A DNA stretch of 9,024 nucleotides from Acidimicrobiaceae bacterium (GCA_003476595.1 DMTU01000144.1:345-9368), one strand, 5' to 3'; counted from the stretch's first letter, positions 1 through 6,207 are shown. Notes: generated from the letters alone by a model not told the origin. Numbers and translations are program-made.

Positions 1-1846
1 CCCCCGCTCCCCGTCCGATCCGCACCTCCAGCACCGGCGACGCCGAGGAGACGTGGACCTCGAAGCCCGCCACACCGGCGACCAGCCCGGGCTCGGGCAC
101 CACGTGGTCCGGCACCGGGGTGCCCTCCGGCGCCAGGACGACGTGCACCGGGAAGCGCGCCCGGACCGACTCGACGACCTCGGCCAGCTCCGGACGGCCG
201 GCCCGGATCACGACCAGCCCGACGACGTGCACCTGTCGGCGCCGCAGGACGTCCAGCACCTCGACCCCGGACGCGCCGGGTCGCAGGTCCACCACCGCCA
301 CCGGGCCGTCGCTCCACACGGTGGCAGCCCAGCCTGCGGCGGATGCGCCGGCGGGCACGCGCACCGTGGCCGGGACGGCCAGGGCGGCGCCGAGGAGCAC
401 CACGGCGACGGCCCGCGCCCAGGACCGGTGGGTCGCGAGGAGCAGCCCGGCGACCGCAGCGACCCCGACGTGGCGCAGATCGACGTGGCCGAGGGGCAGC
501 GCCGCGCTCAGCGACGCGACCAGCTCGAGCGTCCAGAGACCGAACGCCGACGGCAGGTGGAGCAGCTCGGCCGGCGCACCTCCGACGACACCGGCGACCG
601 CGCCGGCGGTGACGCCCCACACCATCAGCGCGCCCGCCAAGGGCGCGGCCAGCACGTTGGCCGGGAGCGCCGCGAGCGGCATGGCGCCGAAGGTCGGGAC
701 CAGCACCGGTGCCACCGCGAGCTGGGCGCCGGCGGTCATCCCGAGCGCCTCCCGCACCCAGCGGGGGCCGGGCAGCCGGGCCACGATCGGCCCGGACAGC
801 AGCAGCACACCGAGGCAGGCCGCGACGCTCAGGCGGAAGCCCACCGACCGGGTGAGCAGCGGATCCACCACCAGGAGGGCGCACACGGCGAGCGCGAGGT
901 GGCGGAGCCCGCCCGACGGTCGACCCGTCGTCGAGGCCCAGAGCGCGACGCCGGCCACGAACGCCGCCCGCACCACGGACGGCTCGAACCGGGTCAGGAA
1001 CGCGAACCCGGCCACCACCGACACGGCGACCGCGAACCGGGGCCAGATGCGCAGCCGGCGCAGCAGCGGGCCGGCGACCGCCAGGACGAAGACGACGTTC
1101 TGGCCCGAGACCGCCAGGAGGTGCGTGAGCCCAGAGGCCCGGAAGTCGGCCGTGAGCTCCGCCGGTTGGGCCCGGTCGTCACCGAGCGTGAGCCCAGCGA
1201 GCAGGGACCGGTGGCGGTCGGGCAGGCTCACCGCACCCCGGTCCAGCACCCGGCGGAGGCCGTTGGCGGCGCTGGCGTGCAGTGCGCTGCCCCCGACCGC
1301 GGTCACCGACTCGATGCGGAGCCGGCCGGCGAGGTGGCGGGCCAGCGCCCAGTCCTGCCGGTCCTCGAAGGGCTCCACGACGCCCCGCACCACGGCCCGG
1401 TCCCCGGCCAGGCGCGCCCGCAAGGCCTCGATCGCGGCCGGCGCCCGTGCCTCGCCGAGCAACCGGCGTCCGTCGAGGTGGACCTCGACCCGGAGGCGCC
1501 CCGTGGCCGTCGGCTCCGGATCGGTGACGAGGGTGACGGCCACGTCCACATCGCCGGTGGTGACCGGGGTCAGCCCGGCCAGCGACCGCGCCCCCAGCGC
1601 CGAGGTCACCAGGGCCAGCGCCGATGCCACCAGCACGAGACCAGCCGGGCCGACCGCGCGCGTACGACGGATCACGGCCCACCCGGCCACCGCCAGCCCG
1701 ACGAGGCCCGCCATCGCCACCCCGGGGACCGGACGCGCCAGCATCGCCCCGGACCAGGCCGCGACCGCCAGCGCCACGGCGGGCAGGTCGTCCCGTCGCT
1801 CGGCGCCGACCGCATCGCTGACCGCCAGCGCGACGGGCTCAGACAC
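1..1846 (-). CDS. comEC: ComEC/Rec2-family DNA-uptake channel (C-terminus beyond left edge)
   Basis: ComEC forms the inner-membrane channel that carries single-stranded DNA into the cytoplasm during natural transformation. Reading the minus strand from a GTG at 1846 gives 615 open codons running off the left edge. Residues about 20-90 are hydrophobic membrane segments. Residues about 98-190 are a soluble, beta-rich region matching the ComEC N-terminal OB-like domain (DUF4131). Residues about 212-480 are the polytopic competence domain, with the family signature LAGLTLGDD at 216-224 and THLLAVSGQNV at 241-251. Residues 506-575 align in outline with the start of the usual metallo-beta-lactamase domain, but the metal-binding motif is missing. 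The start codon lies inside the last codons of comEA (8-base overlap), which points to translational coupling; no strong Shine-Dalgarno is seen. The first in-frame ATG lies 34 codons downstream and would remove part of the first membrane segment. The identity is firm; whether the organism is transformable is not shown. Confidence 0.93.
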   Translation of the reverse strand, partial: MSEPVALAVSDAVGAERRDDLPAVALAVAAWSGAMLARPVPGVAMAGLVGLAVAGWAVIRRTRAVGPAGLVLVASALALVTSALGARSLAGLTPVTTGDVDVAVTLVTDPEPTATGRLRVEVHLDGRRLLGEARAPAAIEALRARLAGDRAVVRGVVEPFEDRQDWALARHLAGRLRIESVTAVGGSALHASAANGLRRVLDRGAVSLPDRHRSLLAGLTLGDDRAQPAELTADFRASGLTHLLAVSGQNVVFVLAVAGPLLRRLRIWPRFAVAVSVVAGFAFLTRFEPSVVRAAFVAGVALWASTTGRPSGGLRHLALAVCALLVVDPLLTRSVGFRLSVAACLGVLLLSGPIVARLPGPRWVREALGMTAGAQLAVAPVLVPTFGAMPLAALPANVLAAPLAGALMVWGVTAGAVAGVVGGAPAELLHLPSAFGLWTLELVASLSAALPLGHVDLRHVGVAAVAGLLLATHRSWARAVAVVLLGAALAVPATVRVPAGASAAGWAATVWSDGPVAVVDLRPGASGVEVLDVLRRRQVHVVGLVVIRAGRPELAEVVESVRARFPVHVVLAPEGTPVPDHVVPEPGLVAGVAGFEVHVSSASPVLEVRIGRGAG

Positions 1847-2501
1847 GCACCAGGTCCCGGAGCGCCGCCAGCTTCGCCTCGCCGATGCCCCGGACGGCGA
1901 GGAGCCCGTCGACGGTGGTGAACGGCCCGTGCCGCTCGCGGTGCTCCACGATCGCCGCCGCCGTCGCGGGGCCGATGCCGGGCAGCGTCTCGAGCAGTGT
2001 CGCATCGGCCGCGTTGAGGTCCACCGGACCGTCATCCACCGCGCCGTCCGGCCCGGGCGGCGGTGGGGGCGGCACCTCGCCGACCCGGGGCACGTAGACC
2101 TGGGAGCCGTCCACGACCTCCGCCGCCAGGTTGACCGCGCCCGCGTCCGCATCCGGCGTGAGCCCGCCGGACGCGTCGACCGCGTCGATGACCCGGGAGC
2201 CCGGTGGCAGCTGGTGCACCCCGGGTGCCACGACGGCGCCGGCCACGTGGACGACGACCGGCCCTGCCGTCGTGGTGGTGGTGTCCGGTGCGGTGGCCTG
2301 CACCAGGGGCAGCGTCGCCTCGACCGGCGGCGGCGACTGCCGGGTCAACCACCAGAGCGCGCCGAGCACGAGCCCCGCCACCGCCACGCCGGCAACCAAC
2401 GACCGGGTGCCGACACCGGTCGCATCGAGCAGCTCCTCCCAGCGCGCCCGGAGGCGGTCCGGCACCTGGGAACCCGAGGCGTCGTCCTCGTCGCCGAACA
2501 T
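1839..2501 (-). CDS. comEA: ComEA-type DNA-binding protein (SLBB + helix-hairpin-helix)
   Basis: ComEA is a membrane-anchored receptor that binds incoming double-stranded DNA outside the cell and passes it to ComEC. The 220-aa product has a short charged cytoplasmic N-terminus and a membrane helix at about 34-53. A Thr/Pro linker follows, then an SLBB domain at about 82-140 (HVAGAVVAPGVHQLPPGSRV) and a proline spacer (PPPPPP near 144-149). At 160-220 there are two helix-hairpin-helix motifs, with LPGIGPATAAAIV and VRGIGEAKLAAL as hairpin cores. This is the standard order for Gram-positive ComEA. I chose the ATG at 2501 because GGAGGAA sits 5 bases or less upstream; a GTG at 2519 would add six residues but would place that ribosome site inside the gene. 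Its stop overlaps the comEC start, so the two genes form an operon. It diverges from the sigma-factor gene at 2624. Confidence 0.94.
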   Translation of the reverse strand: MFGDEDDASGSQVPDRLRARWEELLDATGVGTRSLVAGVAVAGLVLGALWWLTRQSPPPVEATLPLVQATAPDTTTTTAGPVVVHVAGAVVAPGVHQLPPGSRVIDAVDASGGLTPDADAGAVNLAAEVVDGSQVYVPRVGEVPPPPPPGPDGAVDDGPVDLNAADATLLETLPGIGPATAAAIVEHRERHGPFTTVDGLLAVRGIGEAKLAALRDLVRV

Positions 2502-2504
2502 GGC

Positions 2505-2511
2505 TTCCTCC
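2505..2511 (-). promoter_or_regulatory. Shine-Dalgarno of comEA
   Basis: GGAGGAA on the minus strand lies just before the ATG at 2501. It is one of only two strong ribosome sites in the window, and it decides between the ATG at 2501 and the in-frame GTG at 2519. A loose -10 candidate, TACCCT (minus strand, 2569-2564), lies about 60 bases upstream of the ATG but has no clear -35 partner. Confidence 0.75.
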
Positions 2512-2611
2512 GCGCACACGTCGGCCCGCAGGCACGACGGTTCGACCGGGGAAGTCGGGCGCCAGGGTAGGCGATGGCCACTCCGGGCGCGCTCGGTTCG
2601 GGGCTCGGTGG

Positions 2612-2624
2612 GATGATGGACCCG
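2612..2624 (+). promoter_or_regulatory. Possible leaderless -10 element of the sigma-factor gene
   Basis: GATGAT at 2612-2617 is followed by six bases and then the GTG start at 2624. The spacing equals that of the much stronger TATGAT element before the oxidoreductase gene at 7137. There is no good Shine-Dalgarno before this GTG, which fits a leaderless transcript. I see no convincing -35 hexamer, and the first base of the -10 departs from the TAnnnT pattern, so this is tentative. Confidence 0.35.
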
Positions 2625-3115
2625 TGCGACGCCGCCGGGGTGCGGACCCCCGCTCGATCGAAGGGGTCTACGACGCCCTCGCGCCTGCGGTGCTCGGCTA
2701 CTTCCGATCCCACCGCATGGCCGACCCCGAGGGCCTCACCGGCGACGTCTTCGTCGCGGTCACCCAGCGCCTGGCCAGCTTCGAGGGCGATGATGCCGCC
2801 CTGCGCCGCTGGGTGTTCACCATCGCCCACCACCGCCGGGTCGACGAGATCCGGCGGGCGAACCGCCAGGTCCCGCCCGGACCGCCGTCACCGGACCTGG
2901 TCGAACCCGAGGATCCCTTCGACCCCGACCTCGCGGCCGCCCTGGCCACCCTCACCGACGACCAGCGCCAGGTCGTGGTGCTGCGCCACGTCGCCGACCT
3001 CTCCGTCCAGGACGTCGCCGCCATCACCGGCCGGAGCCCGGGGTCGGTGAAGATGCTCTCCGTCCGGGGCCTGGAGGCACTGGCCGCGCGCTTGTCGCCG
3101 ACGACCGTGACCTGA
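2624..3115 (+). CDS. ECF-type (sigma-70 family) RNA polymerase sigma factor
   Basis: This 163-aa protein has the two-domain plan of an extracytoplasmic-function sigma factor, which directs RNA polymerase to a dedicated promoter set. Region 2 spans about 15-82, from VYDALAPAVLGYF through RRWVFTIAHHRRVDEIRR, the core-binding and -10-recognition helices. A Pro/Asp-rich linker at 83-104 leads to region 4 at 105-157, with LTDDQRQVVVLRHVADLSVQDVA and the DNA-recognition helix TGRSPGSVKMLSVRGLEAL. The length is near the short end for the family, and the conserved acidic motif of region 2.2 is reduced to LTGDVF. The open frame extends far upstream, but that part is Arg/Pro-rich shadow sequence of comEA. 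The GTG at 2624 is the last sensible start before the domain. The downstream gene at 3143 is its likely partner, 27 bases away. I cannot assign an ECF group or target genes. Confidence 0.88.
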   Translation: MRRRRGADPRSIEGVYDALAPAVLGYFRSHRMADPEGLTGDVFVAVTQRLASFEGDDAALRRWVFTIAHHRRVDEIRRANRQVPPGPPSPDLVEPEDPFDPDLAAALATLTDDQRQVVVLRHVADLSVQDVAAITGRSPGSVKMLSVRGLEALAARLSPTTVT

Positions 3116-3142
3116 TCGGGCCCTCGCACGATCACCGGGGTG

Positions 3143-3943
3143 ATGGAAGAGAACGAGATCACCCAGCGCCTCCGTGCCTCCGGCGAGCACCCGGTGCCCG
3201 GCGAGGTGCGAGCCGGCCACCTCAGCCAGATGCACGCCGCCACGCCGGCATCGACGCCGCAGCCCAAGCGCTTCAACCGCCTCGCCGTGGCCGCCGCCGC
3301 GTTCGTCGGCTTCGCCGTCGGCTCCACCGGCTTCGCCATGGCCGGCGCCCTCCCCGATCCGGCCCAGGGCGTCGCCCACGACGTGCTCTCGGTGGTCCAG
3401 GTCGAGGTGCCCGACCGGCCCGACAACCACGGGAAGTGCATCTCGACGGCAGCGAAGATCACAGACCCCGCGGAGAAGCAGCGAGCGAAGGAGCTCTGCA
3501 AGGAGTCGCACCCACCCGGCCGTTCCGGTGAGGCGCCCGGTCGTTCCGGTGACGCACCCGGGAGATCGGGCGAGGCACCGGCTCGCAAGGCCTTCCCGGC
3601 GGACCATCCCAACGGCGACGGCGACGACTGCACCGGCAAGCCACCGTGGGCAGGCAAGAAGGGCGGTCCGACACCGGAGCAACGAGCCGCTCGCGACGCA
3701 TGCCCCCCGGACCTCGACGACGATGAGATCGAGGAGCCCGAGATCGAGGCCGAGGAGATCGAGCCGGCCCCGCAGGGCGACGCCCCGGCCGAGACGCCCG
3801 TCGGACCGCCCGCCGACGTCGCCCCCGGGCAGCAGGACGAGAGCACGACGCCCCCGGTGGAGGTCCCGGCCCCGATCGAATCGGAGACGGGCACCGAGGC
3901 CGAGACCGACACCGGAACGGAGACGGAGACCGAGGCGGGCTGA
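3143..3943 (+). CDS. Single-pass membrane protein with Pro/acidic tail; putative anti-sigma partner
   Basis: I do not recognise a named family. The 266-aa product begins with about 45 mostly polar residues, including TQRLRASGEHPVPGEVRAGH. One membrane helix follows at about 47-70 and then a long outer region that contains all four cysteines (C99, C119, C163, C187). Residues 125-145 are three back-to-back copies of PGRSG(E/D)A, the third with different synonymous codons. Residues 190-266 are rich in Glu, Pro and Thr and end in a Glu/Thr repeat. A small cytoplasmic domain, one helix and an outer sensor-like part immediately after an ECF sigma gene is the usual layout of an anti-sigma factor. 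No ZAS zinc motif (HxxxCxxC) is present, so that role is inferred from position and topology. The start could be the GTG at 3140, one codon earlier. A long antisense frame across it is a shadow: this frame shows the G/C third-position bias of a real gene. Confidence 0.78.
   Translation: MEENEITQRLRASGEHPVPGEVRAGHLSQMHAATPASTPQPKRFNRLAVAAAAFVGFAVGSTGFAMAGALPDPAQGVAHDVLSVVQVEVPDRPDNHGKCISTAAKITDPAEKQRAKELCKESHPPGRSGEAPGRSGDAPGRSGEAPARKAFPADHPNGDGDDCTGKPPWAGKKGGPTPEQRAARDACPPDLDDDEIEEPEIEAEEIEPAPQGDAPAETPVGPPADVAPGQQDESTTPPVEVPAPIESETGTEAETDTGTETETEAG
3515..3577 (+). repeat. Three 21-base in-frame tandem repeats (PGRSG[E/D]A)
   Basis: Copies lie at 3515-3535, 3536-3556 and 3557-3577. At the protein level they are PGRSGEA, PGRSGDA and PGRSGEA. 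The first two are close in DNA sequence; the third encodes Arg-Ser-Gly with AGA TCG GGC in place of CGT TCC GGT. This suggests older duplication with selection on the peptide, or replacement of codons after duplication. The repeat sits in the outer, probably unstructured, region of the membrane protein. Confidence 0.85.
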
Positions 3944-3947
3944 CGAG

Positions 3948-3985
3948 GTGGTGGATCCGCCCGCTCAGGCGGGCGGGTCCACCAC
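3948..3985. terminator. Strong hairpin between convergent genes, probable bidirectional terminator
   Basis: Bases 3948-3964 pair with 3969-3985 around a TCAG loop. This gives a 17-bp stem that is perfect except for one T-G position (3956 with 3977), which is a wobble pair in plus-strand RNA and an A-C mismatch in minus-strand RNA. It starts five bases after the stop of the membrane-protein gene. No T-tract follows on either side, which is common for GC-rich actinobacterial terminators. The stop codon of the convergent zincin-like gene (3965-3967) lies in the loop, so one arm is also the last codons of that gene. Confidence 0.75.
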
Positions 3986-4300
3986 GCCGATGCCGAGCTC
4001 GCGGCGGGCCCGCCACTCGGCCTGGATCTCCAGGGAGATGCGCCGGTAGGCGCCGCCGTGGCCGTGGCGGCGCAGGCGCCAGCGCAGGTACTCCGCGACG
4101 TAGCGGACGAGGAACCGGACGCGGCCCAGGTGGTGGAACTGCAGGACGTGCTCGTACTCGTGGCGCCGCAGCCGCGGGCCCATGGTCACGCCGCGGCGCA
4201 CGAACACGGTCCGGCCGAGTGTGGTGGCACTGGCCCCGGGCGCGGCGAACCCGTGCACGATGCGGATGTCCTCGATCCCGGGAGGCGGCCGGCGTCGCAC
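3965..4300 (-). CDS. Small zincin-like protein with HEYEH motif, function unknown
   Basis: This 111-aa protein carries H47-E48-Y49-E50-H51, the HExxH zinc-binding and catalytic signature of zincin metallopeptidases. It is followed by VLQFHHLGRVRFLVRYVAEYLR and, about 40 residues on, by Glu91 and Glu95 in SLEIQAEWRAR, either of which could be the third ligand of a gluzincin-like site. I recall similar short bacterial proteins described only as hypothetical, with an HExxH-QxxxxG core. No signal peptide or membrane helix is evident, and the protein is Arg-rich. The GTG at 4300 is the only plausible start before the upstream thioredoxin gene, which ends 37 bases away, so the two may be cotranscribed; no Shine-Dalgarno is seen. 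Its last codons form one arm of the hairpin at 3948-3985. Peptidase activity is not demonstrated, and the domain is much shorter than a typical secreted protease. Confidence 0.75.
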   Translation of the reverse strand: MRRRPPPGIEDIRIVHGFAAPGASATTLGRTVFVRRGVTMGPRLRRHEYEHVLQFHHLGRVRFLVRYVAEYLRWRLRRHGHGGAYRRISLEIQAEWRARRELGIGVVDPPA

Positions 4301-4337
4301 GGGAGACCAGCCGGCGCCGGACCGAGCGCTTCCGGAC

Positions 4338-5057
4338 CTAGAAGAGGGCGGCGCCCAGCTTCTTGCGGTAGTCCGCGGTGCGGGGGTCGGAGGGGCCCAT
4401 CAGCTCGAGCATGTCGAGGTACTCCTGCTTGGCGTCCTCGTCGGCCTTGACCTTCGGCAGCAGGCCGTCGAGCACGGACTCCACGTCGGCGGGCACGTCG
4501 GGGTTGGCCATGCGGGCCTGGGCGGCCAGGTGGCGGGTGGCCTCGGTCTCGGGGATGCGGGCCAGCAGGTCGAGCGCCTCGGCCTTGCCCTCGTTGGTGC
4601 CGCCGTCGATGAGCAGCGCGGCCAGCGCGTTGATGGCCTGCTCGTTGCCGGGCTCGAGCTCGAGCGCCTGGCGGAGCGATGCCTCGTCGCCGGCGACGAC
4701 CAGCTGCGCGACCTCGGACTCCTCGGCGGACGGGATGAGCTGGTCGACCCAGGCCTGGACCTGGTGCTCGGGCAGCGCTCCCACGAAGCCGTCGACGACC
4801 TTGCCGTCGCGCATGGCGTACACGGCGGGGATGGACTGGACCTGGAATGCCTGGGCGATGGCGCGGTTGGCGTCGACGTCGACCTTGGCCAGCACGACCT
4901 TGCCGCCGGTGGCGTCGACCACCTTCTCGATGATCGGGCCGAGGGTCTTGCACGGCCCGCACCACTCGGCCCAGAGGTCGACGACGACCGGCACCTGCGT
5001 CGAGCGGTCGATCACCTCGGTCTGGAACGTCTGGTCGGTCACGTCGACGTATGCCAT
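4338..5057 (-). CDS. Thioredoxin-TPR protein of the CnoX/YbbN type
   Basis: The 239-aa protein has an N-terminal thioredoxin fold at about 1-108, with the active site W32-C33-G34-P35-C36-K37 and the cis-proline loop SIPAVY (Pro77). A helical tetratricopeptide-like half follows at about 112-239 (for example ASLRQALELEPGNEQAINALAALL). This matches CnoX/YbbN, a cytoplasmic holdase that protects clients and hands them to chaperonins. E. coli CnoX lacks the full redox pair; both cysteines are present here, as in redox-active relatives. An upstream extension to 5159 exists in frame but is an Arg/Ser-rich leader crossing the promoter. The ATG at 5057 begins directly at the conserved domain and lies 7 bases after a -10-like TAGGTT, so translation is probably leaderless. 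The HEYEH gene follows 37 bases after its stop. Confidence 0.92.
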   Translation of the reverse strand: MAYVDVTDQTFQTEVIDRSTQVPVVVDLWAEWCGPCKTLGPIIEKVVDATGGKVVLAKVDVDANRAIAQAFQVQSIPAVYAMRDGKVVDGFVGALPEHQVQAWVDQLIPSAEESEVAQLVVAGDEASLRQALELEPGNEQAINALAALLIDGGTNEGKAEALDLLARIPETEATRHLAAQARMANPDVPADVESVLDGLLPKVKADEDAKQEYLDMLELMGPSDPRTADYRKKLGAALF

Positions 5058-5070
5058 GCGCGCCAACCTA
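5058..5070 (-). promoter_or_regulatory. Leaderless-type promoter of the thioredoxin-TPR gene
   Basis: On the minus strand TAGGTT (5070-5065) fits the actinobacterial TAnnnT -10 pattern. Seven bases separate it from the ATG at 5057, so transcription would begin at or next to the start codon. No Shine-Dalgarno precedes the ATG. The -35 region is poor (GC-rich around 5088-5094). Confidence 0.55.
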
Positions 5071-5145
5071 CCGGCGGGCTCCGATCGCACCGCCCCCGAG
5101 CATCGGGCGGATGAACGTCGCCGGGGGTGGCTCACTAGGTTGGCG
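5061..5145. repeat. Perfect 10-bp inverted repeat spanning the divergent promoters
   Basis: CGCCAACCTA at 5061-5070 is the exact reverse complement of TAGGTTGGCG at 5136-5145. Each copy covers the -10 element of one of the two opposing promoters. Near the midpoint lies a smaller palindrome, CCCGA-gca-TCGGG, at 5095-5107. The arrangement could mean shared regulation, but the two copies may simply be similar promoters. Confidence 0.7.
5112..5141 (+). promoter_or_regulatory. Promoter of the phosphotransferase-PAC2 operon
   Basis: TGAACG (5112-5117) and TAGGTT (5136-5141) form a -35/-10 pair with an 18-base spacer. The expected start near 5147-5149 leaves a leader of roughly 25 bases, which contains a GGAGG ribosome site at 5165-5169, four bases before the GTG at 5174. 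This is therefore a conventional leadered promoter, in contrast to the opposing one. Confidence 0.5.
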
Positions 5146-5173
5146 AACCCACACCGCAAGAGACGGAGGCCCA

Positions 5174-6202
5174 GTGGCGGACGTGCAGGGAATCGAGATC
5201 GAACCGGTCACGGACTGGTACCGGGCGAACGTGCCCGGGGCGACGCCGCCCCTGGAGTTCGAGCTGATCGCCGGCGGCCACTCGAACCTCACGTACCGGG
5301 TCACCGACGCGGACGGCCGCCGAACGGTGCTGCGCCGCCCGCCGCTGGGCCAGGTCCTGGCCAGCGCCCACGACATGGGTCGCGAGCACCGCATCATCGC
5401 CGCCCTGCACGACACCGACATCCCCGTCGCCCCGCCGCTCGGCTACGTCCCCGACGACTCGGTGAACGGCGCACCCTTCTACGTCATGGACTTCGTCGAA
5501 GGTCACGTGCTGCGCACCCAGGACGAGGCGCTGGCGCTGTCCCCGGAGGCCCGGGCGAACTGCGGCGACTCCCTCGTGGACGTGCTCGCCCGCATCCATG
5601 CGGTGGACGTCGACGCCGTCGGCCTGGGCGACCTCGGCCGCAAGGACGGCTACATCGAGCGCCAGCTGAAGCGCTGGTACGGCCAGTGGGAGAAGTCCAA
5701 GACCCGCGAGCTGCCCGAGATCGACGAGGTCCACCGGGTCCTCAGCGCCGACGTGCCCGACCAGGGCCCGGCCGCCATCGTCCACGGCGACTACCGCCTC
5801 GACAACTGCATGGTGGACGACCGGGGCGACGTGATCGCGGTCCTCGACTGGGAGCTGTGCACGCTCGGCGACGCCCTCGCCGACGTCGGTCTGCTGATGG
5901 TGTACTGGTCCGAGCCGGGCGACCGCTCCCCCACGCTGGGGGCGCCGACCGCTGCCGAGGGCATGCGCACCCGCCAGGAGCTGCTCGACCGCTACGCCGC
6001 GGCGTCCGGCCGCGACCTGTCGAACATCGACTACTACGTCGCCTTCGGCTACTGGAAGCTCGCCTGCATCGTCGAGGGCGTCTACGCCCGCTACATCGGC
6101 GGCTCGATGGGCACCCGTGACACGTCGGACTTCGACGGCTTCAAGCTCCAGGTCGAGGCCCTCGCCGCGCAGGCGAAGGCCGCGGTGGATCGGCTGGCCT
6201 GA
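5174..6202 (+). CDS. Phosphotransferase of the aminoglycoside-phosphotransferase (ACAD10/11-like) family
   Basis: The 342-aa protein has a protein-kinase-like fold of the APH family. The nucleotide-binding loop is IAGGHSNLTYRV (32-43), followed by TVLRRPPLGQVLASAHDMGREHRII, the form typical of the kinase-like domain joined to acyl-CoA dehydrogenases in ACAD10/ACAD11. The catalytic loop is HGDYRLDN (204-211; Asp206, Asn211) and the metal-binding motif is VLDWE (Asp225). Free-standing bacterial relatives usually lie among fatty-acid genes, and the eukaryotic fusions act on 4-hydroxyacyl-CoAs. A role in hydroxyacyl phosphorylation is thus possible but inferred; there is no reason to call it antibiotic resistance. 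The frame stays open upstream to 5051, but that part crosses the promoter. The GTG at 5174 has GGAGG at 5165-5169. The PAC2 gene begins five bases after its stop, so the two form an operon. Confidence 0.9.
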   Translation: MADVQGIEIEPVTDWYRANVPGATPPLEFELIAGGHSNLTYRVTDADGRRTVLRRPPLGQVLASAHDMGREHRIIAALHDTDIPVAPPLGYVPDDSVNGAPFYVMDFVEGHVLRTQDEALALSPEARANCGDSLVDVLARIHAVDVDAVGLGDLGRKDGYIERQLKRWYGQWEKSKTRELPEIDEVHRVLSADVPDQGPAAIVHGDYRLDNCMVDDRGDVIAVLDWELCTLGDALADVGLLMVYWSEPGDRSPTLGAPTAAEGMRTRQELLDRYAAASGRDLSNIDYYVAFGYWKLACIVEGVYARYIGGSMGTRDTSDFDGFKLQVEALAAQAKAAVDRLA

Positions 6203-6207
6203 TCGCG

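Noticed and set aside
994..1682. Short minus-strand open frames inside comEC
   Set aside because: They are out of frame with the comEC reading frame, which is continuous from 1846 to 1, and are low-complexity Gly/Arg/Pro sequence.
120..2570. Long plus-strand open frames (816 and 622 codons) across comEC and comEA
   Set aside because: They are Arg/Pro/Ser/Thr- or Arg/His/Gln-rich, have no recognisable domain, and lie antisense to two clearly homologous competence genes. In such GC-rich DNA, antisense frames stay open by chance.
2698..3912. 404-codon minus-strand frame antisense to the sigma and membrane-protein genes
   Set aside because: It is Ser/Gly/Ala-rich with no domain, while the plus strand encodes a clear sigma factor; third-position GC bias also favours the plus strand.
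4186..4965. 259-codon minus-strand frame overlapping the thioredoxin gene and the zincin-like gene
   Set aside because: It is Arg/Gly/Ala-rich and out of frame with the WCGPC-containing protein.
5174..6202. Aminoglycoside resistance gene
   Set aside because: The fold family matches, but the sequence follows the ACAD10/11-like branch (LRRPPLGQVLASAHDMGRE), and there is no mobile-element context.
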